From JACCZX01 sp963801035 (GTDB lineage Bacteria; Pseudomonadota; Gammaproteobacteria; Burkholderiales; Burkholderiaceae_F): a stretch of 64,000 bases of DNA. Shown here one piece after another: positions 8,249-16,464 of the stretch; the first letter of the stretch is position 1; each line of letters starts with the position of its first letter. The notes under the pieces are model-generated. The model had not been told where the DNA came from. It ran no database searches and saw only the letters and a program-made list of their open reading frames with translations. Made by a program: the position numbers and the translations under genes. The stretch spans positions 372,001 through 436,000 of the forward strand of contig CAWDDF010000007.1 of the NCBI GenBank assembly GCA_963801035.1, given 5' to 3'.

Positions 8249-8271
8249 GGCTGACCCGTAACGGGCCAGCC
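8249..8271 (-). terminator. Hairpin between glsB-like and DUF883 genes
   Basis: GGCTGACCCG-TAA-CGGGCCAGCC folds into a ten-base stem with one A-C mismatch. It lies just after the stop of the GlsB-like gene and before the DUF883 gene on the minus strand. No U-tract follows, so it may be a weak terminator or an mRNA-stabilising structure. Confidence 0.45.
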
Positions 8272-8287
8272 TCCATTGATGTTCCGC

Positions 8288-8560
8288 CTAGCGAACAGAA
8301 CCGCGCCGAAACAAGTTCACTATCGCAAGCAAAATCACCGCGCCGATCAGCGACACGACGAGCGCGCCAAAGCTAAAGGCGTCCTGATTGATAGACGGCA
8401 CACCTAACAGCGGAGAGATCAGCCATCCACCGAGAGCCGCGCCGACGATGCCCACAATAATGTTTAGAAAAATGCCTTGTTGCGCGTCGGTCCGCATGAT
8501 GAGACTGGCCAGCCAGCCCACGACGCCGCCCACGATCAGCCACACGATGAAATTAATCAT
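8288..8560 (-). CDS. GlsB/YeaQ/YmgE-family stress membrane protein
   Basis: This 90-residue protein has three hydrophobic segments and the family signature: IVGGVVGWLASLIM, then NIIVGIVGAALGGWL, then a C-terminal helix before a basic tail. These transglycosylase-associated family proteins are small inner-membrane proteins induced by osmotic, acid or stationary stress. A candidate sigma-54 promoter reading on this strand lies about 100 bp upstream (8658-8672), back to back with a perfect one for the gene at 8781. Confidence 0.85.
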   Translation of the reverse strand: MINFIVWLIVGGVVGWLASLIMRTDAQQGIFLNIIVGIVGAALGGWLISPLLGVPSINQDAFSFGALVVSLIGAVILLAIVNLFRRGSVR

Positions 8561-8657
8561 TTGTTACCTCGAGTTGGTTGGTTAAGTGCGCCGGTTAAAA
8601 AAACCTTTTAAATAAGCGGAACACGAGACCAGCACGCGAACCGCACGCCGGTAACAA

Positions 8658-8672
8658 GCAAAGCTTATGCCT
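8658..8672 (-). promoter_or_regulatory. Candidate sigma-54 promoter for the glsB-like gene
   Basis: On the minus strand AGGCAT-AAGCT-TTGC keeps the GG-N10-GC spacing, with two mismatches in the -24 half and a perfect -12 half followed by T. It lies about 85-100 bp before the start codon at 8560. Confidence 0.45.
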
Positions 8673-8726
8673 ATTGCTTCACGTGTGTTTTTGTTTGACT
8701 CCTTTTAATGCGGCGCAAAAGCGCTC

Positions 8727-8742
8727 TGGCACGCACGTTGCT
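8727..8742 (+). promoter_or_regulatory. Perfect-consensus sigma-54 promoter
   Basis: TGGCACGCACGTTGCT is a complete match to the -24/-12 consensus TGGCAC-N5-TTGC followed by T. The predicted start near 8753 lies about 28 bp before the ATG at 8781. The gene for a sigma-54-dependent regulator begins 450 bp downstream. Confidence 0.85.
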
Positions 8743-8780
8743 TAAGTGAACGCACGAATCCAACAGCCAATGGAGCGACG

Positions 8781-9023
8781 ATGAAAACTTCGAACAAAAC
8801 GCGAGCTAAGAAATTGCCGGCCGCGAAGTCGAACCGCAACGAGTTTTTACTGGCGAAGCTGGGTAAGGGATGCTGGGTCGTCGGTTATCAAGGGCGAGTG
8901 ATCGCGGGAGCAGTGTTAAGTTCTTTGCCTGCTGCTGCCGCTTACGCAGCCGACCTGGCACACGCGTTTGGCAGTCATAATTTCTTTCTTACCGTAGTAG
9001 AGGCTGGCCGCCACGTCGTTTAG
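8781..9023 (+). CDS. Small basic protein of unknown function under sigma-54 control
   Basis: This 80-residue protein has a strongly basic N-terminus (many Lys and Arg in the first 25 residues) followed by a compact region around GKGCWVVGYQGRVIAGAVLS and an Ala-rich helix. The family was not recognised. A GGAGCGACG ribosome-binding site precedes the ATG. It sits between a perfect sigma-54 promoter and a strong terminator, so it is a single-gene transcript. This supports it as a real gene despite its size. Confidence 0.65.
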   Translation: MKTSNKTRAKKLPAAKSNRNEFLLAKLGKGCWVVGYQGRVIAGAVLSSLPAAAAYAADLAHAFGSHNFFLTVVEAGRHVV

Positions 9024-9036
9024 CGCGTAGGGCTCG

Positions 9037-9065
9037 ATCAGCCCGCCTCTGGCGGGCTGATTTTT
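9037..9065 (+). terminator. Rho-independent terminator
   Basis: An 11-bp perfect stem ATCAGCCCGCC / GGCGGGCTGAT with a TCT loop is followed by a run of T. It ends the transcript of the 80-residue gene and insulates the downstream regulator. Confidence 0.92.
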
Positions 9066-9191
9066 GGGTCGGCCGTTCGGCTCGGCCCTTATCTCCTTTG
9101 TTTGTTTCGGCACACCTCGTGCGTGGTGCCTGGTAACGCAACTCGGGTATTGTTCGGGTCTGCACCGGGGAAGAAGGCACAGGAAGAGGTA

Positions 9192-10577
9192 ATGAGTCAC
9201 GCGCTAATCGTCGATGACGATGCCGATACGGCAGAAATGTTGGCGGAGCTCGTCGCAAGCCAGGGTTTCACGGCGGCCACCGCACGAACGATGCGGGATG
9301 CGCGTCGCGAGTTGGCGACGAATATGCCTGATGTCGTGTTTCTCGATCTCGTATTGCCCGACGGCAAGGGGATTGAACTGTTCAACGACAAGGCTGCCCT
9401 TGCCGATACCGAAGTCGTGTTGATTACCGGCCATGCGAGCCTTGAAACGTCGATCGAGGCGTTGCGCTTGGGGGCTGCAGACTATTTGATTAAACCCGTG
9501 AGCCCCGGGCAAGTGCAGGGAATTCTCGAGCGCGTCATGCGGCCAGGCGAGCTTCAGGCAGAAATTTCAGGGTTACGTACCGAGCTCGATCGGAGCGGAC
9601 GTTTTGGCGACATGTGGGGTGGCTCTGCCTCGATGAAGCGCGTGTACGAGCAGGTTTCGCGCGTCGCGGCGACTGCGGTTACCGTTCTGATACAGGGTGA
9701 AAGCGGGACCGGTAAAGAATTGGTCGCGCAAACGATCCATTCATTGAGCCGTCGGCGTGGCCGCCCGTTTCTCGCCATCAACTGCGGCGCAATCTCTCCG
9801 CATCTAATGGAGAGCGAAATCTTCGGTCATGAGAAGGGAAGCTTCACCGGCGCGAATCGTCAGCATCTTGGCTTCTTCGAACGAGCGCACGGCGGGACGT
9901 TGTTCCTCGACGAAGTAACCGAAATGCCAGCGGACCTGCAGGTCAAGCTGCTAAGAGTCCTGGAAACTGGCACGTTCAATCGCGTCGGATCGACGGAAAC
10001 GCAACGCGCAGATGTCCGCGTATTAGGCGCGACGAATCGAGTGCCGGAACGTGCGGTAACCGACGGCAAGCTGCGCGAAGACCTGCTGTACCGCTTGAAC
10101 GTGTTTCCGATTCGGCTGCCGCCGCTGCGCGAGCGCCGTGAAGACATAGCGTTGCTCGCTGATCACTTCCTTGCAGAAATTTGTAAGGAAGAGGGCAAGG
10201 ACAAGCGCTTCAGCGAGAGCGCCTATGAGCGCCTGAACGAATACGACTGGCCGGGTAATGTGCGTGAGTTGCGCAACGTCGTGCAGCGCGCGTACGTAAT
10301 GGCGACCGGTGCAACTATTAGCGACGATTGGCTCGAACTTCACCCCACGCGTGCAGCCGAAACAGGCCAGCCTTCGATCTTGTCGGTTCGCGTAGGAACG
10401 ACGCTCGCAGAAGCTGAACGCTCGTTGATCTTTGCGACGCTCGAGCATTTTGAGGGTCACAAGGAGCGCACCGCCGCCGCGCTCGGCGTCAGTCTGAAGA
10501 CACTCTATAACCGGCTTAAGGAATATGGTGCGGAAGGTACGCCCCCTTCGCCGGCGAAGGAGCGTCGCGCCGCCTAG
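9192..10577 (+). CDS. Orphan sigma-54-dependent response regulator (NtrC family)
   Basis: This 461-residue activator has three parts. An N-terminal receiver domain carries DDD at residues 8-10, phospho-acceptor Asp near 52 in VFLDLVLPDG, and the conserved Lys in YLIKPVSP. A central AAA+ domain has Walker A GESGTGKE near 170, the sigma-54 contact loop GSFTGA near 217 and Walker B TLFLDEV. The C-terminal Fis-type helix-turn-helix is RTAAALGVSLKTLYNRLKEY. The ATG at 9192 with upstream AGGAAGAGG is preferred over an in-frame start at 9102. No histidine kinase is adjacent. Good sigma-54 promoters flank it on both sides, so it probably controls the surrounding stress genes. Confidence 0.88.
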   Translation: MSHALIVDDDADTAEMLAELVASQGFTAATARTMRDARRELATNMPDVVFLDLVLPDGKGIELFNDKAALADTEVVLITGHASLETSIEALRLGAADYLIKPVSPGQVQGILERVMRPGELQAEISGLRTELDRSGRFGDMWGGSASMKRVYEQVSRVAATAVTVLIQGESGTGKELVAQTIHSLSRRRGRPFLAINCGAISPHLMESEIFGHEKGSFTGANRQHLGFFERAHGGTLFLDEVTEMPADLQVKLLRVLETGTFNRVGSTETQRADVRVLGATNRVPERAVTDGKLREDLLYRLNVFPIRLPPLRERREDIALLADHFLAEICKEEGKDKRFSESAYERLNEYDWPGNVRELRNVVQRAYVMATGATISDDWLELHPTRAAETGQPSILSVRVGTTLAEAERSLIFATLEHFEGHKERTAAALGVSLKTLYNRLKEYGAEGTPPSPAKERRAA

Positions 10578-10609
10578 CGGCCGCAAGCGTCTGGTTGCAG
10601 CGCGTGCTT

Positions 10610-10624
10610 AGGCACGACGCTTGC
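10610..10624 (+). promoter_or_regulatory. Candidate sigma-54 promoter for the BON lipoprotein gene
   Basis: AGGCAC-GACGC-TTGC matches the -24/-12 consensus at all but the first base with correct GG-N10-GC spacing. The predicted start near 10636 leaves a leader of about 100 bases before the ATG at 10738. Confidence 0.65.
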
Positions 10625-10737
10625 CTAATCTCTTCATTGCCTGGGTACGCCAAGCTGGAATTTAGTGCTAGGCACGGGGCCCAATGGGACATGCAAGCAA
10701 GGGCTCAAAATTAACTTATCCAAGGAGGAGCCACAAC

Positions 10738-11187
10738 ATGCAGACAGCTGCACGTCAAACAACACTAGCAGTGGTGCTCGCCGCTGCAGCCGCACTCTCG
10801 CTCGGTGCGTGCAATCGATCGGAGCGGCAAGAGGTTCGTACTGAAGCCAAGCAAGCGACTAATACCGCTGCGAACGTTGTCGACAACGCCGCTTTAACGG
10901 CTAAAGTAAAGGCAGCGTTGCTTGCCGATGAATTAGTGAAGGGCACGCAGATAAACGTGGATTCAAGCGGTGGCGTTGTTAAGCTAACAGGCACCGTTGA
11001 CTCTCCAGCCCAAGTGGCTCGCGCGGTTGAAGTGGCCAAGGGCATACAGGGCGTTCAGAGCGTCGACAACAACCTGACCGCAAGTGCGAGTGCCGCTCCG
11101 GGCGTCGTGCCGGGAACGCAGCCGCCGGGCACCTCTCCAGCTGCCACGCCGGCGCCCAACACCACGACACCACCGGCCCGGAAGTAA
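10738..11187 (+). CDS. BON-domain lipoprotein
   Basis: This 149-residue protein has a lipoprotein signal ending in the lipobox LGAC. A single BON domain follows (about residues 55-115), seen as NAALTAKVKAALLADELVKG, then IQGVQSVDNNL. A Pro/Thr-rich tail closes it. BON domains bind phospholipids and occur in OsmY/DolP-type periplasmic proteins that protect the envelope under osmotic stress. An AAGGAGGAG ribosome-binding site fixes the start at 10738 rather than the upstream in-frame codon at 10684. The sigma-54-type promoter upstream and the regulator gene immediately before it suggest direct control. Confidence 0.82.
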   Translation: MQTAARQTTLAVVLAAAAALSLGACNRSERQEVRTEAKQATNTAANVVDNAALTAKVKAALLADELVKGTQINVDSSGGVVKLTGTVDSPAQVARAVEVAKGIQGVQSVDNNLTASASAAPGVVPGTQPPGTSPAATPAPNTTTPPARK

Positions 11188-11205
11188 CACTAGGCATCTG
11201 TTTGA

Positions 11206-11232
11206 GCTACGCGGCTGACAAAGCCGCGTAGC
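11206..11232 (+). terminator. Perfect hairpin after the BON lipoprotein gene
   Basis: GCTACGCGGC, a seven-base loop and GCCGCGTAGC form a 10-bp perfect stem 20 bases after the stop. Only a weak T-rich tail follows, so termination may be partial and the next small gene could be read through. Confidence 0.6.
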
Positions 11233-11251
11233 CTTAACTGTTGGAGAAGCG

Positions 11252-11515
11252 ATGGCTGACAAACAACCAAAAGCGGGAAGCGAAGTGCAAGGTGAAGGCG
11301 ATTACAAAGCTGCGCGCCGGTACAACGACGCGACACGAGAGTTTGCCAAAGAAGAAGACGTCTCTGAGGCCGCGAGAGATGCCGAGCCTCAGGATGAACG
11401 TGAAGCGCGGCAAATGGAGCACGCCGAGCAGGCCGGCAGGGAACGCGCGAAAGACGAAGATCCGCTGCTCGATCGGCCTGAGGATATCGAAACCAACAAA
11501 AGCACAGGGAAGTAG
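11252..11515 (+). CDS. Small highly charged protein, unknown function
   Basis: This 87-residue protein is rich in Glu, Asp, Arg, Lys and Ala with no hydrophobic core. It begins with a segment reading SEVQGEGDYKAARRYND, a pattern I associate with short conserved hypothetical proteins of Burkholderiales. It is probably disordered or helical and may be a stress protein given its neighbours. A TTGGAGAAG ribosome-binding site precedes the ATG. It lies between the hairpin after the BON gene and greB. Confidence 0.6.
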   Translation: MADKQPKAGSEVQGEGDYKAARRYNDATREFAKEEDVSEAARDAEPQDEREARQMEHAEQAGRERAKDEDPLLDRPEDIETNKSTGK

Positions 11516-11572
11516 CGCCGTTTCACACTGCCGGCTGTGGTGTCTGCCCGTAGTGGCTTAAGCTCTTGCGTC

Positions 11573-12121
11573 ATGAGCAAAGCGTTCGTCAAGGAAGCCG
11601 ATGATGAAGACGACGAAGAGCTCGAGGTGCCACAGATTGCGGGCGTCCGCAATTACATAACGCCCGACGGATACAACCGGCTGAAGCAGGAGCTGGTTCA
11701 TTTGCTGAACACCGAGCGTCCCGAAGTGGTACGCACGGTTTCATGGGCAGCATCGAACGGGGATCGTTCGGAAAACGGGGACTACATCTACGGTAAGAAA
11801 CGCCTGCGTGAAATCGATCGCCGCATTCGATTCTTGACCAAGCGCCTCGACGTGGCGGAGGTGGTCGACTCCGCCGCACGTGAGGCCACCGACCAGATTT
11901 TCTTTGGCGCAACAGTGCGCTATGCCACCGAGGACGGAACGGAAAACAGCGTGACGATCGTGGGAGTGGACGAGGTCAACCCGGCACAGGGTTACGTCAG
12001 CTGGATCTCTCCAATTGCGAGCGCCCTTTTAAAGGCATATCCCGGGGACACGGTGACGTTGCGAACGCCGGCGGGAACCGAGACGCTCGAGGTTCTTGAT
12101 GTTAGTTACGCAAGATCGTGA
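11573..12121 (+). CDS. greB: Transcription elongation factor GreB
   Basis: GreB rescues backtracked RNA polymerase by stimulating transcript cleavage. The 182-residue protein has the N-terminal coiled-coil (YITPDGYNRLKQELVHLL through RRIRFLTKRL) and the C-terminal FKBP-like domain (IFFGATVRYATEDG to YPGDTVTLRTPAG). The acidic coiled-coil tip lies in SNGDRSENGDYIYG. The ATG at 11573 is preferred over an upstream in-frame start at 11537, since the family starts close to it. The N-terminus carries an extra acidic run (EADDEDDEE) before the coiled-coil. The 3' end overlaps the convergent spoT gene by 16 bp. Confidence 0.9.
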   Translation: MSKAFVKEADDEDDEELEVPQIAGVRNYITPDGYNRLKQELVHLLNTERPEVVRTVSWAASNGDRSENGDYIYGKKRLREIDRRIRFLTKRLDVAEVVDSAAREATDQIFFGATVRYATEDGTENSVTIVGVDEVNPAQGYVSWISPIASALLKAYPGDTVTLRTPAGTETLEVLDVSYARS

Positions 12122-14415
12122 ACATGTGACCGTGCTCCCATTGACACGCCGCCGCGCGGTCGCACGATCTGCTGCACGTTTTTGACACGCCGTAGCGCGC
12201 GTATGACGCGCGCCAGGTGCGCGCGATCATGTACCTGAATCTTGAAGTGAATCAGTGCGAGCTTGGCGTCTTCGTCTTCCAGGTGCACATTCAGAATGTT
12301 CGATTCAGCTTCGGCGATCGCCACCGCAATGCGACCGAGTACACCGCGCTCGTTCAATGCGCTGACATCGACGCCGACCGTGAAGTTGCTGGCAGGATCT
12401 TTTGCCCATTGAAGCTCGATCCAGCGGTCCGGATCGGCGCGGCGCGCGCGCTGCGCATGCAGACATTCGGCCTGATGCACGGCTAAGCCTTGACCTTTGC
12501 GGATGTGACCGATGATCGGATCGTCGGGAATCGGATGACAACAAGTCGCCATCTGCACAGCCATGCCTTCGGTGCCACGCACCATGACCGGAACCTGGCT
12601 TGCTTGTGCAACCGGACGTTGGCTTTGCGAGTCATGACCTTCGGCCGAGTCGAGTGCGAGCTGCCGCGCAACGACCGCTGGCAGCCGTCGACCCAGGCCG
12701 ATGTCGGCCAAAAGGTCTTCGCGTGATTTGCTGTCCGACTGCTTGACGACATTGTTCCACTGCTCGTCAGTCACGTCGGCCAGCGACAGGCTGAACTGCT
12801 GCGCCGCCTGCGCGAGCAGCCGTTCACCGAGCTCGACTGATTCGTCGAACTTCATAGTGCGCAGAAAATGTCGAATCTCCGATCGCGCCTTACCTGTTCG
12901 AACGAACGACACCCAGGCGGGGTTCGGTTTCGCCTCGGGGCCAGTGATGATTTCGACCATGTCGCCGTTCTTCAACTGTGTGCGCAGCGGCTGAATCTCG
13001 TTGTTGATGCGCGCCGCAACGGTCTTGTTGCCGACATCGGTGTGAATGCTGTACGCGAAATCCACCGGAGTTGCGTCTCGCGGGAGCGCGACGATGCGAC
13101 CCTTTGGAGTGAAGATGTAAACCTTGTCGGGGAATAGATCGACCTTGATGTGCTCGAGGAATTCGCTCGAATCTCCGGTTTGTCGCTGGATTTCCAGGAG
13201 TGATTGCAGCCATTGATGCGTCCGCGACTGCAGCTCTGACAGATCCGAATCGTCATCTTTGTAAAGCCAGTGGGCGGCAACGCCGGTTTCCGCAACGTGG
13301 TGCATGTCCTTGGTTCGAATCTGAAACTCAACAGGTGTTCCGTACGGCCCGATCAGCGTCGTGTGCAGCGATTGATAGCCGTTGACTTTCGGAATTGCGA
13401 TGTAGTCCTTGAACTTGCCGGGGACTGGCTTGTACAGGCTGTGCAGCGTGCCGAGTGCCAAATAACACTGTGCCGGCGTATCGACAACGATGCGAAAGCC
13501 GTAAATGTCTAGCACTTGCGAAAAGGTAAGGCGTTTGTCCGCCATCTTGCGGTAAATGCCGTATACGGTTTTCTCGCGCCCCTGGACTTCGGCGCGGAGC
13601 TTTGCATCAGCAAGCGATTTGCGCACTGCGACCATCATCTTGCTTAGCACTTCGCGGCGGTTGCCACGTGCAGCCAGCACCGCCTTGTTGAGTACCTGGT
13701 AGCGAAGCGGATACAAGTGCTCGAAGCTAAGCTCTTCAAGCTCTCGAAACAGTGTGTTCAACCCCAGACGATGTGCGATCGGCGCATAGATCTCGAGGGT
13801 TTCGCGCGCAATGCGTCGGCGTCGCTCGGTGTCTACCGCTTCGAGCGTGCGCATGTTGTGCAAACGATCGGCAAGCTTGATCAGCATCACGCGCACGTCG
13901 CGCGCCATCGCCAACAGCATCTTCCGAAAATTCTCGGCTTGTGCCTGCTCGGTCGATGAAAATTGCAGGCGATCCAATTTCGACACGCCATCGACCAGAT
14001 CGGCAACTGTCGACCCAAAGCGCTCGATCAGTTGCGACTGCTCGATACCGCAGTCTTCGATAACATCGTGCAGCAGCGCCGCCTGGATGGCAGCGCCGTC
14101 GAGACGCCATTCGGTCAGGATCTCTGCGACCGCGAGCGGATGAGTAATGTAGGGCGCCCCGCTGCGTCGAAACTGCCCGAGGTGCGCTTCGTCCGAGAAC
14201 CGAAACGCCTCCTTTATCTTTTGGACGTCGGCTGACGGCAGGTATTTCTTGACGCGATCGGTCAGCGTCGCGACGGTGGCGACGGCGCTGGCGGGTTCGG
14301 CATCAGGCTCTGAGCGCCAGACTGCTTTTTTAAATGCCTGCGCAGCGCGCCGTGCAAAGCCCGGCGCTGCGGGTTCCGCGGTGTTGGATGCGACCGGAGG
14401 ATCTTGTGATTCCAT
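12106..14415 (-). CDS. spoT: Bifunctional (p)ppGpp synthetase/hydrolase
   Basis: This 769-residue RelA/SpoT protein makes and degrades the alarmone (p)ppGpp. The N-terminal HD hydrolase domain has the metal-binding LLHDVIEDCG and LIKLADRLHNMRTL blocks intact. The synthetase domain follows with GFRIVV, GKFKDYIAIPKVNGYQSLH and the EFQIRT strand. A TGS domain begins near VYIFTPKGRIVALP, and a C-terminal ACT domain lies near residues 690-755. Both active sites look complete. The N-terminus has a 45-residue Ala/Pro-rich extension. It lies downstream of yicC-gmk-rpoZ in the same direction, the usual proteobacterial order, and its end overlaps convergent greB. Confidence 0.93.
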   Translation of the reverse strand: MESQDPPVASNTAEPAAPGFARRAAQAFKKAVWRSEPDAEPASAVATVATLTDRVKKYLPSADVQKIKEAFRFSDEAHLGQFRRSGAPYITHPLAVAEILTEWRLDGAAIQAALLHDVIEDCGIEQSQLIERFGSTVADLVDGVSKLDRLQFSSTEQAQAENFRKMLLAMARDVRVMLIKLADRLHNMRTLEAVDTERRRRIARETLEIYAPIAHRLGLNTLFRELEELSFEHLYPLRYQVLNKAVLAARGNRREVLSKMMVAVRKSLADAKLRAEVQGREKTVYGIYRKMADKRLTFSQVLDIYGFRIVVDTPAQCYLALGTLHSLYKPVPGKFKDYIAIPKVNGYQSLHTTLIGPYGTPVEFQIRTKDMHHVAETGVAAHWLYKDDDSDLSELQSRTHQWLQSLLEIQRQTGDSSEFLEHIKVDLFPDKVYIFTPKGRIVALPRDATPVDFAYSIHTDVGNKTVAARINNEIQPLRTQLKNGDMVEIITGPEAKPNPAWVSFVRTGKARSEIRHFLRTMKFDESVELGERLLAQAAQQFSLSLADVTDEQWNNVVKQSDSKSREDLLADIGLGRRLPAVVARQLALDSAEGHDSQSQRPVAQASQVPVMVRGTEGMAVQMATCCHPIPDDPIIGHIRKGQGLAVHQAECLHAQRARRADPDRWIELQWAKDPASNFTVGVDVSALNERGVLGRIAVAIAEAESNILNVHLEDEDAKLALIHFKIQVHDRAHLARVIRALRRVKNVQQIVRPRGGVSMGARSHVHDLA

Positions 14416-14467
14416 CAGCCCGCGCGCCGGCCACGTGGGTTCAGGAGCTGATGAAACTCAGCGCGCT

Positions 14468-14671
14468 CTAGGTGGGAACCTTGCGCAGCATCTCGATGCC
14501 GACCTTGGCTTGAGCAATTTCGCGCAGTGCGGCCACGGGTGGCTTGTCGCGCGTGTCGATCTTCGGCGTGTGGCCTTGAGCGAGCTGACGTGCGCGATAG
14601 GCGGCAGCCAGCGCTAACTGAAAGCGGTTCGGAATATGCTTCAAGCAGTCTTCAACGGTGATGCGGGCCAT
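14468..14671 (-). CDS. rpoZ: RNA polymerase omega subunit
   Basis: This 67-residue protein begins MARITVEDCLKHIPNRFQL, the family N-terminus that binds the beta-prime subunit, followed by AAAYRARQLAQG and a conserved basic C-terminal half. Omega assists polymerase assembly and forms part of the ppGpp binding site, which fits its position directly before spoT. The length is typical of betaproteobacterial omega. Confidence 0.92.
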   Translation of the reverse strand: MARITVEDCLKHIPNRFQLALAAAYRARQLAQGHTPKIDTRDKPPVAALREIAQAKVGIEMLRKVPT

Positions 14672-14739
14672 GGCGGTACCTTCGTCGGATGTGGGGCCAT
14701 TTTAGCCGAGCGCAGCACGCTCGTGCGATCGGATTGGTG

Positions 14740-15381
14740 TTATCCGATACCTAATTGCTTAAATAACGCCCGGTGGCGGACCACCTGCGTGCTGTACCGC
14801 AGCCGCGCAGCAGTGACGATCGCCACCAATTGCGACAGCGCGACATCAAAATCCTCATTGATTACGATGAAATCGAACTCTGGTGCGTGCTGGATTTCGC
14901 TGCGCGAAGCAGCCAGCCGGCGCGCGATCACCGCCGGGGCGTCCTGCCCTCGCTTTTTCAGCCGTGCTTCGAGTGCTTCGATCGAGGGCGGAAGGATAAA
15001 GATTCCGATCGCATGGGCGAACTCGGCTTTGACCTGACGCGCACCTTGCCAGTCGATTTCAAGCAAAACATCAGTCCCGGCGCGCACGCGCTCCTCGATC
15101 CACACCCGCGACGTCGCGTAATAGTTGCCGTGCACCTCAGCGCTTTCGATAAATTCGCCCGCCGCACGGCGACGCTCGAACTCCTCAAGTGAAACGAAGT
15201 AATACTCGCGCCCACTTTGCTCGCCGAGGCGTGGCGCGCGTGTCGTGTACGAAACCGACAACTGGATGTTTGCGTCGCGGGACAGCAGTGCATTCACTAA
15301 AGTTGACTTGCCCGCGCCAGACGGCGCGACCACCATGAAAAGGTTGCCCGCGGAGCGGCCATTCATCGCAGTCTCCATCAC
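14740..15381 (-). CDS. gmk: Guanylate kinase
   Basis: Gmk phosphorylates GMP to GDP with ATP. The 213-residue protein carries the P-loop APSGAGKST near residue 19, then SYTTRAPRLGEQSGREYYFVS for GMP binding, and DVLLEIDWQGARQVK. The start ATG overlaps the yicC stop by four bases (ATGA type), indicating translational coupling. A second Met at residue 6 (MNGRSAG) is an alternative start. It is followed by rpoZ and spoT, linking guanine nucleotide supply and (p)ppGpp metabolism in one cluster. Confidence 0.92.
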   Translation of the reverse strand: MMETAMNGRSAGNLFMVVAPSGAGKSTLVNALLSRDANIQLSVSYTTRAPRLGEQSGREYYFVSLEEFERRRAAGEFIESAEVHGNYYATSRVWIEERVRAGTDVLLEIDWQGARQVKAEFAHAIGIFILPPSIEALEARLKKRGQDAPAVIARRLAASRSEIQHAPEFDFIVINEDFDVALSQLVAIVTAARLRYSTQVVRHRALFKQLGIG

Positions 15382-16292
15382 TCGAGGTTCTGGATCTGCT
15401 CGCGCATCTGTTCGATCAGGATCTTCAGATCGACCGACGCATTGGTCATTTCGATGGCGGCGGCTTTCGAGCCCAGCGTATTGGCCTCGCGATTGAGTTC
15501 CTGCATCAAGAAGTCAAGGCGGCGACCTACCGCGCCGCCGGCCGCGAGCACGCGGCGCACTTCGGCAACATGGGTCGTCAGGCGCTTGATCTCTTCGTCG
15601 ACGTCCATTTTCAGCGCGTACAACGTGACTTCCTGGCGAATACGCTCGGTTACTTCCTCACGTGTCAGCGTCGAAGCCGCCGAAAGAGCGGGCCCCAGCG
15701 CCTTTTCAAGCCGCTCGCTTAACTTGCGCTCGACGGACGTGCGCAAGTCCGGCGCACGTGCACTTAACTGCGCGGCAACGAGCTCGATCTGATCGCACTG
15801 CGCCAGCATCGCAGTAGCGAGCGCTGCGCCTTCGCGACGCCTCGACTCGGCGAGCGCAGCAAGTGCTTCAGCCAACGCGGCCAGTACTTGAGCGCGCAGA
15901 ATATCCGGCTCAGCACCAGGGGTTTCGACCACGCCTGGCCAGTTGAGAACATCGGCGGTGCTGATTGGCGCGGCGCCAGGCAGGTTTCGAGCGACCTGCG
16001 AAGCCAGGGCCGCGAGCTGTTGCAGGGCAGCGGCATTCAACTGCGGCTCGTTTTCGCCGGCACCGCGTGCAACCGAGAGTCGGCACTCCACCTTTCCTCT
16101 TGCAATCTGCGCTGCGATCGTTTCGCGCACTGCCGTTTCGGTGCTGCGCAAATCATCAGGCATCTTGAGCGATAGATCGAGGAAGCGCGAGTTGACTGAG
16201 CGCAGCTCGAGCGTCAAACGGCCTAGCGCAGTCGGGCGCGCTGCACTCGCGAAGCCAGTCATGCTGGCGACGGGCTTCATCGTTGAAGTCAA
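15378..16292 (-). CDS. yicC: YicC-family endoribonuclease
   Basis: This 304-residue protein has the family start SMTGFASA, the block ELRSVNSRFLDLSLKMPDDLR, and the C-terminal block GRRLDFLMQELNREANTLGS with the acidic E and N residues typical of YicC. YicC proteins cleave structured RNA and, in E. coli, promote decay of the small RNA RyhB. The gene heads the yicC-gmk-rpoZ-spoT run and overlaps gmk by four bases. A Met at residue 5 is an alternative start. It is divergent from the Ser/Thr kinase gene. Confidence 0.9.
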   Translation of the reverse strand: MTSTMKPVASMTGFASAARPTALGRLTLELRSVNSRFLDLSLKMPDDLRSTETAVRETIAAQIARGKVECRLSVARGAGENEPQLNAAALQQLAALASQVARNLPGAAPISTADVLNWPGVVETPGAEPDILRAQVLAALAEALAALAESRRREGAALATAMLAQCDQIELVAAQLSARAPDLRTSVERKLSERLEKALGPALSAASTLTREEVTERIRQEVTLYALKMDVDEEIKRLTTHVAEVRRVLAAGGAVGRRLDFLMQELNREANTLGSKAAAIEMTNASVDLKILIEQMREQIQNLE

Positions 16293-16464
16293 CGCGAAGC
16301 AGCCAACAAAACCGGAGAGTGCGATGTCATCACGAGCAAGATATCAAGGGCTAACGACTGGTTGGGAGAAGTTTTAAGACGAAAACAGGCGAAAACGCAC
16401 CTTATTGTTGTTACGGTCCACGCAGTCCTATTGGCTAGAATCGCCGCGGTTCCCAACACACACC

